A stretch of DNA of 64,000 nucleotides from Streptomyces vinaceus (lineage in GTDB: Bacteria > Actinomycetota > Actinomycetes > Streptomycetales > Streptomycetaceae). The stretch lies in assembly GCF_008704935.1 (NCBI RefSeq), contig NZ_CP023692.1, forward strand, positions 7,603,501 through 7,667,500. Reading direction: 5' to 3'. Of the stretch, positions 9,618 to 18,181 are shown one piece after another; position 1 is the first letter of the stretch, and the number at the start of each line of letters is the position of its first letter. The notes below the pieces were generated by a model. That model was not told the DNA's origin. It did not search any database and saw only the letters and a list, made by a program, of their open reading frames with translations. Made by a program: the position numbers and the translations under genes.

Positions 9618-11255
9618 ATGGCACGTACCCCCCTGATGCACGCGCTCCGTCGGCTCGCCGCCGATCACGCCGCAGCCCGCCGGCTCGGCCTGCCCGTCGC
9701 CGACGTCCGCGGTTCCACCAGGCGCCAGCTCCTGGGACGCGCCGCCGCCCTGGGGCTCGGCACCGCTCTCGCCTCGGGAGGGGGTGCCTCCGCAAGAACC
9801 CAGGCCGCGGAAACCCTCCCCGAGAAGAAGCCCGTCACCCCCGCGCGGGTGGCCGTCGTCGGCGCGGGCATCTCGGGGCTGACCGCCGCCCTCACGCTCA
9901 AGGACGCGGGCGTCGACTGCACGCTGTACGAGGCCAACCCGAGCCGGGTCGGCGGCCGGATGTGGAGCCAGCGCTCCCTGTGGGCCTACGGCCAGACGTC
10001 CGAGATCGGCGGTGAGCTGATCGACACCAGCCACAAGAAGATCCTGGAGCTGTGCCGCCGCTTCAACCTGCCGACCGAGGACTTCCTCGGCGGGGGACCG
10101 AACGGCGCCGAGGAAGTCCTCTGGTTGGGCGGCACCTACTATTCGCGCACTCAGGCCGACGCGGACTTCAACGCCGTCTACCAAGCGCTGCACCGCGACC
10201 TCCAGAACGCCGGCGAAGTCTCCTGGAACGCGACCACCCCTGCGGGCACCGCCCTCGACAACATGACCCTGTACGAGTGGATCGAGACGCGGATCCCCGG
10301 CGGCCACGGCTCGCAGCTCGGCCGCTTCATCGACGTGGCGTACAACGTCGAGTACGGCGCCGACACCGATCAGCAGTCCGCCCTCGCCCTCGTCCTGCTG
10401 ATGGGCTACCAGCCGAACCCCGGCAACTTCAACGTCTGGGGTCTGTCCAACGAGCGCTACCACATCGTCGGCGGGAACGACCGGCTGCCGAACACCATCG
10501 CCCAGGCACTGCCCGCCGGTTCGCTCGTGATGGGCCGTGAACTCGTAGCCGTCCGTGTCGCGGCCGACGGCACCCAGACGCTGACCTTCAACGACGCCGG
10601 CGCCACCCGCACGGTCGTGGCGGACCACACGATCCTGTGCCTTCCGCTGCCGATCCTCCAACGGATCGACATCACCGGTGCCGGCTTCGACCCGCTGATG
10701 ACGAACTTGCTGCGTGATGCCCGCATGGGTTACTGCACCAAACTCAACATGCAGTTCACCAGCCGCCCCTGGCGCGGTACCGGCCCCTGGCCCGGAGTCT
10801 CCTCCGGCGACTGCTTCACCGACCTCGACGTCCAGCAGACCTGGGACACCACCAAGGTCCAGCCCGGCACCGGGGGCATCCTGCTCCAGTACGGAGGGGG
10901 CACGCTGGCAGGGTCGCTCACGCCGGGGAGCCCGTTCGCCACCGACTCCGACCCCTACGTTCGCGCCCTCGCGGGCCGGATGCTCACCGGGATCGACCGC
11001 TTCTTCCCGGGCACCAAGGCGGCCTGGACCGGGCGGGCGCAGCTTTCGGCCTGGCACCGCAATCCGTACGCCCTCGGCGCGTACTCGTACTGGCCGACCG
11101 GCTACTTGCACAAGTACGCGAAGTACGAAGGCACCGCTCAGGGTCGCATCCACATCGGCGGCGAGCACTGCAGCTACGACTTCCAGGGGTTCATGGAAGG
11201 CGGGGCCACCGAGGGGGAGCGGGCGGCGAGGGAGGTGATCACCGCCCTGAGCTGA
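9618..11255 (+). CDS. FAD-dependent amine oxidase, Tat-exported
   Basis: A 545-residue flavin amine oxidase. It has a twin-arginine signal (STRRQLLG, residues 33-40, then a hydrophobic stretch), the dinucleotide fold VVGAGISGL at 80-88, the RVGGRM flavin motif near 115, and a C-terminal HIGGEHCSYDFQGFMEGG block that closes the FAD site. Such enzymes oxidise primary or secondary amines to aldehyde, ammonia and hydrogen peroxide. Export suggests action at the cell surface. It is transcribed with the permease 15 bp upstream and followed by a strong terminator. Confidence 0.9.
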   Translation: MARTPLMHALRRLAADHAAARRLGLPVADVRGSTRRQLLGRAAALGLGTALASGGGASARTQAAETLPEKKPVTPARVAVVGAGISGLTAALTLKDAGVDCTLYEANPSRVGGRMWSQRSLWAYGQTSEIGGELIDTSHKKILELCRRFNLPTEDFLGGGPNGAEEVLWLGGTYYSRTQADADFNAVYQALHRDLQNAGEVSWNATTPAGTALDNMTLYEWIETRIPGGHGSQLGRFIDVAYNVEYGADTDQQSALALVLLMGYQPNPGNFNVWGLSNERYHIVGGNDRLPNTIAQALPAGSLVMGRELVAVRVAADGTQTLTFNDAGATRTVVADHTILCLPLPILQRIDITGAGFDPLMTNLLRDARMGYCTKLNMQFTSRPWRGTGPWPGVSSGDCFTDLDVQQTWDTTKVQPGTGGILLQYGGGTLAGSLTPGSPFATDSDPYVRALAGRMLTGIDRFFPGTKAAWTGRAQLSAWHRNPYALGAYSYWPTGYLHKYAKYEGTAQGRIHIGGEHCSYDFQGFMEGGATEGERAAREVITALS

Positions 11256-11302
11256 GCTGAGCCGAGCTCGGCCGAGGACTGCTCGCGGGCCGGTGAGCAC
11301 GA

Positions 11303-11336
11303 GCCGGCGCTCGCGCCCGTGGGGGCGAGCGCCGGC
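11303..11336. terminator. Strong hairpin terminator after amine oxidase
   Basis: A perfect 12-bp GC stem (GCCGGCGCTCGC / GCGAGCGCCGGC) with a 10-base loop, 48 bp past the amine oxidase stop. There is no clear U tract, as is usual in Streptomyces. Confidence 0.75.
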
Positions 11337-11731
11337 CCGGTAGCGAGCGCCTGGACCAAGGCGCCCTCGACCGCCCGGCAGCCGCCTTGGCCCAGGTCCA
11401 GCCGAGGCAGGCGGTCGGGGCACGTTCCGAGACGGGCAAGGACGTCTGCCACCTGCACGAACACGTCATCATCCCCGCGTGGACCGACCGTGTGCCCATC
11501 AGACCTGCCGGACGGGACGCAGCGGGTCCCGAGCGCATCGACCACGATCAGCCGACGGCCGGCCAGGGCCGATCCGACGGGAGACGGGCTCTCCGGGCCG
11601 GGCCGGGCCGCGCCCCGCAAACGCCGGGGGACGAGGATCCGTACGGCACGCCAGGTTCGGGCGTCCCAGGGTAAGACCTGGTCACATGTTAAGGATATGA
11701 GCGGAAAGTTCCACTAAACAGGAGGTATGTG
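11337..11731. other. Intergenic region, no convincing gene
   Basis: Open frames exist on the minus strand (11174-11620), but they overlap the terminator and lack recognisable motifs. The last 40 bases are AT-richer (GTCACATGTTAAGGATATG) and probably hold the promoter of the pentapeptide-repeat gene, ending in AGGAGGT at 11720-11726. Confidence 0.35.
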
Positions 11732-12001
11732 ATGATGCGTACGACTCTTCACCGCGTGGCGACCGTGGTGGGCGGCGTGGCGATGCTGGCCGCCGTCGGC
11801 GCCGGCGCGGCCACCGCCGACGGCGTGGGCAACTCGGGCATCGGCAACCACGGCGTCGGAAACGCCGGCGTCTTGAACGACGGCGTCGGAAACGCGGGCA
11901 TCGCCAACTGGGGGTTGGGCAACGCGGGCATCGCGAACACGGGCATCGGCAGCCACGGCATCGGCAACTCCGGCGTCGGAACCTCCGGCATCGGCAACTG
12001 A
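11732..12001 (+). CDS. Small secreted Gly/Asn pentapeptide-repeat protein
   Basis: An 89-residue protein with a Sec signal peptide (cleavage after about AGAATA) followed by 12 consecutive pentapeptides of the form G-[IVL]-[GAL]-[NST]-x, such as GVGNS GIGNH GVGNA, running to the last residue. The pattern resembles the mycobacterial PPE-type Pentapeptide_2 repeats (x-G-x-x-N). A regular beta-solenoid or surface fibre is plausible. The start is chosen at ATG 11732, six bases from AGGAGGT; ATG 11735 is an alternative. A two-codon ATG TGA sits between the ribosome-binding site and the start. It is followed by its own terminator. Confidence 0.8.
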   Translation: MMRTTLHRVATVVGGVAMLAAVGAGAATADGVGNSGIGNHGVGNAGVLNDGVGNAGIANWGLGNAGIANTGIGSHGIGNSGVGTSGIGN

Positions 12002-12036
12002 CCCGACACCGGGCCCCGCATGACCGAGTGACACGG

Positions 12037-12061
12037 CGCGCCCGGATGACAGCCGGGCGCG
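12037..12061. terminator. Hairpin terminator after the pentapeptide-repeat gene
   Basis: A 9-bp perfect stem (CGCGCCCGG / CCGGGCGCG) with a 7-base loop, 36 bp after the stop codon. Confidence 0.65.
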
Positions 12062-12159
12062 TCCACCTGCCCCACCTCGCCGAGAGGGGTACCTCCCTGC
12101 TGACGTTGATGGCGAAGAAGCGATGAGCGGCACGTGGGTGCCGGCAGGGGGCCCGGCCG

Positions 12160-12285
12160 TCAGTTCACCCTCGGCCCGAAGCGGCGCTTGTACGCCGATG
12201 GTGTGATGCCGGTCTCGCGGCGCATGAGCATGCGCAGATTGGCGGCGGTACCAAGCCCGCTGCCTCGAGACACCACCTCGAAGCG
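12160..12285 (-). pseudogene. C-terminal remnant of an AraC-family (GlxA/FtrA-type) regulator
   Basis: The minus strand, ending with TGA at 12160-12162, encodes the second HTH and tail of an AraC regulator: SGLGTAANLRMLMRRETGIT then PSAYKRRF. Only about 40 residues remain. Homology stops near 12285, where an NRPS fragment begins on the other strand, so this is a rearrangement junction. Confidence 0.7.
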
Positions 12286-12620
12286 TCGCGCGGCGGCTGC
12301 CCGGCTGCATGATCCGCGGCGCGTTCGTCACCCTGCCCGCCTTCCCGCTGACCGCCAACGGCAAGACCGACCGGCGCCGGCTGCCCGCCCCCGGCTCGGC
12401 CGGCCGCACCCCCACCGCCGGCTACGAGGCACCCCGCGGGCCGGTCGAGACCGCGCTCACCGAGGTCTTCGCCCAGGTCCTCGGGCACGAACGGGTCGGC
12501 GCCCCGGACAACTGGTTCGCCCTCGGCGGGGACTCCATCCGCTCCCTCCAGGTGCTCGCCCGGATCCGCGAACGAGGCCTCGACCTCACCGTCGCCGACC
12601 TCATGAGCTCCTCGACGGCC
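12280..12620 (+). pseudogene. NRPS remnant: end of adenylation domain plus carrier domain
   Basis: The plus frame carries the A-domain tail (RLPGCMIRGAF, then core A10 PLTANGKTDRR) followed by a carrier-protein domain with the phosphopantetheine site GGDSIRSLQ near 12530. Homology fades after LTVADLMSSST at about 12615. There is no start, no upstream adenylation core and no following module. It is a leftover of a much larger nonribosomal peptide synthetase gene. Confidence 0.8.
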
Positions 12621-12639
12621 CGCGCCTCGCCCCGCACGT

Positions 12640-13290
12640 CACCTCCCGGGACCGGACCGGGCCAGCAGGTCCGGATCGCCCGGCCCGGCAGCCGTGCCGG
12701 ACCGGTTGCCGGGAGCCGCGCCCGGCGCGGCCGCGTCGATTAGACCGAGGAAAGGCCACCTCCTCGCCGGCGGCCTCCAGCCGGGCGGCCATCTCGTAGG
12801 CCATCGTCCCGCCCAACGACCAGCGGGCCAACAGGTACGGGCCGTGCGGCTGCTCCTCGCGTAGGGCGGCCAGGTAGCGCTCGGCCATCTCGGGCACCGT
12901 TTCCAGAGGCCGCTGGCCGGTGTCGTAGCCCACCGACTCCAGACCGAGGATCCGCCGGTCGCCCCCGGGACTGGCGGACAGGTCCCGCACCAGGTCCCGG
13001 TAGCAGACGACATCGCCGCCCCGCGGGTGGACGAGGACCAGCGGTGGCCTGGACGGGTCACCGTCGGCCAACGGCACCAGCAGCCTGGCCGCGGCCGCCC
13101 CCGCCTCCGGCAGCGCCTCGCACAACAGCTCCACGGTGCGTCGGCGGAACACCGGGTTCAGCGGCAGCTCCACCCCGAACTCCCGGCGCACGGCCGCCAT
13201 CAGGGCGAACGCCTTGAGCGAGTGGCCGCCGAGCGCGAAGAAGTCGTCACGCACCCCGATGGCGAGGTCAGTGAGGCGGTCGCAGGGGAA
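12640..13290 (-). pseudogene. NRPS remnant: carrier domain plus truncated thioesterase
   Basis: Minus-strand carrier domain with GVRDDFFALGGHSLKAFALM (Ser of GGHS is the phosphopantetheine site), followed by a type I thioesterase with the lid region, LVLVHPRGGDV and the nucleophile elbow ARWSLGG. At about 12755-12760 the frame shifts from EEVAF to LGLIDAAAPG and the domain then ends, lacking the catalytic Asp/His half. It faces the A-T fragment at 12280-12620 tail to tail. Confidence 0.8.
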
Positions 13291-13414
13291 GCCGCAGTGG
13301 CGTACTCGCTGTCCCGCCTCGGACTGTCGCGCCTCGGATCCGGGGGCCCGGCCTCGTCCTGACACCTCTGCATCCTCCTCGCCCCGGAGATCCTGTGGGA
13401 ATGCGTCCGCGGTG

Positions 13415-14061
13415 TCAGCCGGACCTCAGGAGGTCGTCGACAGCGTTCTTCGACAGTCCCACCCTGACCAGGGCCGCCGCCAGCTTCGGCAGGGACGCGG
13501 CGTCCACCAGGTGCTCAAGGCCCCGGGCGTGGTCGGGAGGCCGAGTTCGGACGCGGCCTCCCGCGCACGGTCGTCGAACGACGGGCAGAGCTCCGGCCAG
13601 AGGGCTTGCGCCTCACGGCAGAAGATGTCCGCGCCCACCGGACCGATCCGAGGAACCTCCTGGAGCAGTTCGCGGATCCGGGCGGGATCGCCGTCAGCCC
13701 GGTCGCGGAGCCGGCGAAGGTCCCCGCGGTAGCGCTCGACGACGAGTTCCGCTCCGGAGCCCAGAGCGGTGGCCGTGCTCTCGTCGTAGCGGCGGTAATG
13801 GGCGCGGCCGAGCGCGTCCACCCGGTCCTGCCAGGAGGACTCCGCCATTGCACGGGGTGTGCGCCAACCGGCTCCGAACAGCTCGCGCGCGGCGGCCACG
13901 GCGATGTCGGCCTTGATGCGCACGGAGAAGAGCACGCAGAGAACGAGCAGCTGGTAGAGGGGCGCGGGTGTGTTCCGCAATGTGATGCCGGCTTCCTCGG
14001 CATGGGTGCGCCCGTACCGGTCCATCAGCTTTCCCACCGTCGTACGTTGTCGCGACGTCAT
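13415..14061 (-). pseudogene. Endonuclease III-like HhH base-excision protein, frameshifted near the end
   Basis: From ATG 14061 (GGGAG ribosome-binding site) the frame encodes an endonuclease III-family protein with helical N-terminus and a helix-hairpin-helix of the form [12 protein letters not shown]. Around 13519-13520 a missing base shifts the frame; the other frame restores [20 protein letters not shown] and ends at TGA 13415-13417, giving about 215 residues. No Fe-S cysteine cluster is seen, as in several short actinobacterial homologues. A DNA-repair role is inferred. The break may be a homopolymer error. Confidence 0.7.
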
Positions 14062-14380
14062 GGTGTCTGGCTCCCTTCGTTCCGGCCCGATGCGGTGGGA
14101 GGTCGCGGACTCTCCGCAGTCCGCGGGGCCGCGGCGAGTCCCGCACTTCGGGCGGCGGGCCCTCCTCGTGAGGCGGCTACCCGGCTGCGCCGCCGTCACC
14201 CGCACCGCCGTCCGCCTCACGGGCTGGGGGAGCGGAACGGGACGGCGCGGGGTGGTTGGGGGCATCCCGGGAGGGGGCGGGCGCACAGACGGAGTCCGCC
14301 ACCTGCCCGTGATCGACGGATCCGGCCGAGAGGCCGGCACGCGAACGCGAGCGTCCCGAGCACGTCATCGAGGAGGCGTG

Positions 14381-14825
14381 ATGAAAGCTGTGACCTGGCA
14401 GGGCCGCCGCGGATAGAGGTGGCAACCTCCGCACCCGCGGATCGTCACCCCACCGACGCCGTCATCGAGGTGAGGACAACGGGTTTGTGCGGATCGGACC
14501 TGCATCTCTACGAGGTCCTGGGACCCTGCCTGGACGCCGGGGACATCCTCGGGCACGAGCCGATGGGAGTCGTCTCCGAGGTCGGCCCCGAGGTCCGTAA
14601 CCTGAAGGAGGGCGACCGAGGTCGTCGTCCCGTTCAACGTGTCCTGCGGAACCTGCTTCGTTATGTGAGCGGGGCCTGCACTCGCAGTGCGAGACGACCC
14701 AGGTCCACGAGCACGGCAGCGGCGCGAGCCTCTTCGGCTACACCAAGCTCTACGGGCAGGTACCCGGTGGACAGGCCCAGTACCTCCGCGTCCCCTTCGC
14801 CGACACCCTCCCGATCAATCGGCGG
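14381..14825 (+). pseudogene. Zinc-dependent alcohol dehydrogenase, degenerate and truncated
   Basis: Starts with AGGAGG and ATG 14381 ([11 protein letters not shown], stop by frameshift), resumes in another frame with [20 protein letters not shown] and [14 protein letters not shown] (catalytic zinc ligands C, H, E), shifts again after KEGD to a [13 protein letters not shown] segment, hits a stop, and ends with [20 protein letters not shown] near 14800. It has at least three disruptions and lacks the whole NAD-binding half, so this one is a genuine pseudogene rather than a single read error. Confidence 0.85.
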
Positions 14826-15051
14826 CTGCGGTCGCTTGATCGGCCTGCTAGACCCCCTGCAGCACGGTCGACAGCAGGGCGGTACGCGGTGGCGAGCAGC
14901 TCGGTCGCAGCCTCATCGCGGCTGCCGGTACGTCGCGTAGGCCGGCGGCCCACCGGGCCGTGCAGGGGTCGACCTGATTGCTCAGCGCGTCGACCCCGAC
15001 CGCGGGCCGGGCGATGTACGCGGGGTCGGTCCAGCCGTGCCGGATGATCCC

Positions 15052-15278
15052 GGTACCGCTGCCTACAACGACCAGCTGCTCCGCCAGCTCGAGGACCCCA
15101 TCGGCTGGGCCGGCTACGTGGTCACCCCGACTTCTGGAACCGGACCCTGCAGAACTGGCAGTCCGACCTCCTCGCCGTCGCCGCGATGGCCGTCCTGTGC
15201 ATCTACCTCCGCCAACGCGGCTCCCCTCAATCCAAGCCGGTCGGAGCCGCCCACACCACCACGGGCATCGAGGGCTGA
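15052..15278 (+). pseudogene. DUF6766-family membrane protein, C-terminal remnant
   Basis: The frame from about 15052 reads TAAYNDQLLRQLEDPIGWAG. After a one-base loss near 15130-15136 the next frame reads FWNRTLQNWQSDLLAVAAMA then YLRQRGSPQSKPVG and ends at TGA 15276-15278. This matches the last third of DUF6766 proteins, four-helix membrane proteins common in Streptomyces. The N-terminal two thirds are absent. Confidence 0.75.
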
Positions 15279-15330
15279 TGCCGAGCCGTCCGGCTGTCGG
15301 AGCGGCTCTTCCAGATCGCTCTCGGCAGCA

Positions 15331-15525
15331 TCAGTCCTTGGACGGCTTCTGCCCGGCCACACGCTTCTGGGTCGCGGTGTTCGGCGACAGTGCGTCGCCG
15401 GCCTCTCCATCACCTTCACCCGGCTCCAGAGCCTCCTCGGCTTCCCGTCGCGCCTCCGGGTCCCCGCTTTCACCGGGAGCCTTCGAAGGCGGGGTCGTCG
15501 CCCCGTTTCGCCGCTGCTCGCTCAT
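15331..15525 (-). CDS. Small hydrophilic protein, unknown function
   Basis: A 64-residue acidic, Gly/Glu/Pro-rich protein (MSEQRRNGATTPPSKAPG at the N-terminus, ending QKRVAGQKPSKD). I start at ATG 15525, which has GAGGAG six bases upstream; an upstream frame extension lacks a ribosome-binding site. It is probably disordered. Similar small proteins are seen in Streptomyces, but no function is known to me. Confidence 0.6.
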   Translation of the reverse strand: MSEQRRNGATTPPSKAPGESGDPEARREAEEALEPGEGDGEAGDALSPNTATQKRVAGQKPSKD

Positions 15526-15890
15526 GTCGCGCTCCTCACCCTCCGTATCCCTGTGCCGCGAGACCAGCAAGTGGCGGCACCTTCTGTGTGCCCGGCCGTC
15601 TGCCCCCCGACGGGACTCCTACGCCTGGCCACCTCGCTCCGGGCCGCTGCACCCGCCCGGCCGCCGGACAAACGCGCCGCCGAAGCCCGGGGGCGGCCGG
15701 GCCCGGCGGCGGGGTTTGTGCCCGATGAGCGGGGGCACGCGCTCATCGGGCGGGTCCGCGGACTTTGCAGCCCGGTGAGGGACCTGTCGACGTGAGCGGC
15801 GCCATGTGTGCGGCGCGAGGCCGGGCGAGGCCCCCGCGCGGCGCGCGGGTCCGTGCAGGCAGCCGAAGCACCCGAGTGATCGGAGTGGCC

Positions 15891-16292
15891 ATGAACACCC
15901 GACTCCCCAGCACGGAACCCCGTACGCAGCCCTCAACCGAGCAGCAGCGCCTTTCGGCGATCTATCTCAACGACCATCTGGCAGGCGCCGGCAGTGGTGT
16001 CTCCCTCATCCCCCGCATGGCCAGGGCCCATCGGAACAGGCCCGCGGCGCGAACGCCGGCCGTACTCGCTGCGGAGATCGCCGAGGACCGTGAGAGCCCG
16101 CGCGAACTCATGACCGCTCTGGGCGTGACCGAGCAGTGGCCCAGGGTGGCGGTGGGGCGGCTGGCGCAGAAGGCGGGCTTGCGGGTGCGGGCTGCGCGGC
16201 GGACGTTCACGACCACCACGACCGTGGGCGCCCTCGGCAGTTCGGCGCGGTCACGCCGCAGCTTGCAGGAAAGGGCCGGGTGGGCGTCATGA
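15891..16292 (+). CDS. Small helical protein, first gene of the epimerase operon
   Basis: A 133-residue protein from ATG 15891 (GGAG six bases upstream). The first 90 residues are strongly helical (QQRLSAIYLNDHLAGAGSGV). The C-terminus is Arg/Thr-rich and could reflect a frameshift, since its composition changes after VTEQWPRVAVGRL. It ends in ATGA, overlapping the epimerase start by four bases, so the two are translationally coupled. Function unknown. Confidence 0.6.
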   Translation: MNTRLPSTEPRTQPSTEQQRLSAIYLNDHLAGAGSGVSLIPRMARAHRNRPAARTPAVLAAEIAEDRESPRELMTALGVTEQWPRVAVGRLAQKAGLRVRAARRTFTTTTTVGALGSSARSRRSLQERAGWAS

Positions 16293-17335
16293 GGGTCGTC
16301 GTGACCGGTGCCACGGGTAGTGCCGGCACCAGCGTGGTGAGGGCTCTGGCCGCCGACCGGATGGTCACGGACGTGCTCGGGGTCGCCCGCCGGCTGCCCG
16401 ACGTGCGCATCCCGGGCGTGCGCTGGGCGGAGGCGGACATCGACCCCGGCCGGGCCGGGCTGGTGGACCTGTTCGCGGGCGCGGACGCCGTCGTCCACCT
16501 CGCCTGGAAGTTCCAGCCCACCCACGACCCGGTTGCCACCTGGCGGACCAACGTGCTCGGAAGCATCCGCGTGTTCGAAGCCTGCGCCGAGGCCGGGGTG
16601 AGCGTACTGGTCCACGCCTCGTCGGTCGGCGCGTACTCGCCGGGCCCCGCGGACGGGCGCCCGGTTGACGAGTCCTGGCCCACCCACGGCTGGCCGGGAG
16701 CCGCGTACACACGCGAGAAGGCCTACCTGGAGCGCTATCTCGACGGGTTCCAGCTCGCCCATCCCGACATACGTGTGGTGCGGATGCGACCGGCGTTCCT
16801 CTTCAAGGAGGAGTCGGCGAGCGAGCAGCGGCGGATCTTCGCCGGCCCGCTCCTGCCGTGGCGCCTCATCCGGCCTGGCCTGCTGCCCGCGCTGCCCGCC
16901 GTCTCCGGCCTGCGCTTCCAGGCCCTGCACACCGACGACGCCGCCGAAGCCTACCGGGCAGCCGTCGTACAGCCGGTCCGCGGACCGTTCAACCTGGTGG
17001 CCGACCCCGTCCTGGACACCGCAGCCATCGCCGCGATCCTGAACACCCGCACGGTGCCGCTCCCCGCGGCCGCCGCCCGCGCGGCGCTCGCGGCAGCCTG
17101 GCGCATGCACCTCGTCCCCGCTGCCCCCGGCCTGCTGGACGCCGTCCTGCGACTGCCCCTGCTCGATGCGGGCCGGGCCCGCGACGAACTGGACTGGGTG
17201 CCGTCGTCCACCGCCACCCAGGCCGTCGCGGCGTTCTTCGAAGGCCTTCACCAGGGACTCGGCGCCGACACCCCGCCGTTGGCCGGAGCCGGGGCGGGCG
17301 CCGGCCGGGACTCTTCTGCCGGCGGTGCGCCGTGA
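16289..17335 (+). CDS. NAD-dependent epimerase/dehydratase family protein
   Basis: A 348-residue extended SDR. The Rossmann motif VTGATGSAG is at residues 5-13, the FQPTHDP/N segment follows the fourth strand, and the active-site region shows HASSVGAYSPG followed by YTREKAY (YxxxK at about residues 137-141). The ATG at 16289 is inside the stop of the preceding gene, and its own stop overlaps the next start (GTGA). It is the central enzyme of a six-gene overlapping operon with nucleotidyltransferase, BON and phosphoesterase genes. Nucleotide-sugar or related substrates are typical for the fold, but nothing specific can be claimed. Confidence 0.88.
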   Translation: MRVVVTGATGSAGTSVVRALAADRMVTDVLGVARRLPDVRIPGVRWAEADIDPGRAGLVDLFAGADAVVHLAWKFQPTHDPVATWRTNVLGSIRVFEACAEAGVSVLVHASSVGAYSPGPADGRPVDESWPTHGWPGAAYTREKAYLERYLDGFQLAHPDIRVVRMRPAFLFKEESASEQRRIFAGPLLPWRLIRPGLLPALPAVSGLRFQALHTDDAAEAYRAAVVQPVRGPFNLVADPVLDTAAIAAILNTRTVPLPAAAARAALAAAWRMHLVPAAPGLLDAVLRLPLLDAGRARDELDWVPSSTATQAVAAFFEGLHQGLGADTPPLAGAGAGAGRDSSAGGAP

Positions 17336-17973
17336 GCGCAACCGACGCCCTCCCTCGGGACCATACGCAGGCCATCCTGGAGTCCACCAAACGCGTGGGC
17401 GCACTCCTGAAGGAAGCGGGAGTTCAGTTCGCGCTCGCAGGAAGCGTCGCTGCCTTCGCGCACGGCCTGCCCGCACGATTCCGGCACGACACGGACTTCT
17501 GCCTCTGCCGGGAGGATGCGCCGGCCGCCGTGGCGGCGCTGCGTGCCGGCGGCATCACCATCATCGACGCCCCGGAAGACTGGCTGATCAAGGGTCGGGA
17601 CGGTGACGAGGACATCGACCTCATCCTGGACCTCGCCGGCCGACCGGTGGACCGGGAACTCCTCCAGCGCGCGGACGTGCGGGCCGTCGACTCCGTACGC
17701 ATGCCGGTACTGGCCCCGACCGATCTCATGGACAGCCGCCTGACCGCACTGTGCGAGCACTACTGCGACTTCGCCGACCTGCTCCCCATGGCCCGCATGC
17801 TCCGAGAGCGCATCGACTGGGCGCTCCTCGACCGGCACCACCGTGACCAGCCCCTGCCCGACGCCTTTCTCTACCTCCTCGAACGCCTGGAGGTGATCGA
17901 GCCCCGGAAGGAGGCCGGACATGGCCACGCTCGACCCCACGCCGTCCGAGTACCGGGCCCAGCACCTGCGTGA
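17332..17973 (+). CDS. Nucleotidyltransferase-fold protein
   Basis: A 213-residue protein of the nucleotidyltransferase superfamily. LAGSVAAFAHGLP near residue 36 and the RHDTDFCL motif at about 48-55 match the G-S and DxD elements, and a third acidic site is EDIDLILD near 100. It resembles small AbiEii-like or MNT-type domains rather than polymerase-size enzymes. Start GTG 17332 overlaps the epimerase stop by four bases. The last 17 residues overlap the start of the BON gene by 53 bp, so the C-terminus could be shorter if an indel is present. Confidence 0.75.
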   Translation: MSATDALPRDHTQAILESTKRVGALLKEAGVQFALAGSVAAFAHGLPARFRHDTDFCLCREDAPAAVAALRAGGITIIDAPEDWLIKGRDGDEDIDLILDLAGRPVDRELLQRADVRAVDSVRMPVLAPTDLMDSRLTALCEHYCDFADLLPMARMLRERIDWALLDRHHRDQPLPDAFLYLLERLEVIEPRKEAGHGHARPHAVRVPGPAPA

Positions 17974-18181
17974 CCTGCTCGCCCAGGAGGACATCGCCGA
18001 ACTCGGGGTCCGCGTCGAACTGCGCGGCCAGGCGGTCATGGTCTGGGGAGCGGTCTCCAGCCCGGGTTGCCGCGAGACGGTCCTGCGCATGGCCGCGGAA
18101 GCCCTCGACCCGCTGGTGTGGCACCACGACCTGACCGTCGTCAGCGCCCGCCCGCCCGACCGCGGGGAGGACCTGAGGTGA
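17921..18181 (+). CDS. BON-domain-like small protein
   Basis: An 86-residue protein from ATG 17921 with ribosome-binding site GGAGG. The pattern DIAELGVRVELRGQAVMVWG followed by a short helix and HDLTVVSARP is that of a single BON (OsmY-like) alpha/beta domain, without signal peptide. BON domains bind phospholipid or act as small interaction modules. Overlaps the gene on each side, consistent with tight co-translation. Confidence 0.7.
   Translation: MATLDPTPSEYRAQHLRDLLAQEDIAELGVRVELRGQAVMVWGAVSSPGCRETVLRMAAEALDPLVWHHDLTVVSARPPDRGEDLR

Noticed and set aside
7646-10015. 789-residue plus-strand frame
   Set aside because: Alternative frame of the APC permease and amine oxidase genes; Arg/Pro/His-rich.
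8115-11423. 1102-residue open frame on the minus strand
   Set aside because: Antisense shadow of the permease and amine oxidase genes; Gly/Asp/Val-rich composition without motifs, as produced by the complement of high-GC3 codons.
14822-15045. Minus-strand frame reading SGTGIIRHGWTDPAYIAR and onward to a stop near 14849
   Set aside because: Some coding look, but no family or start recognised; may be another remnant, insufficient support.
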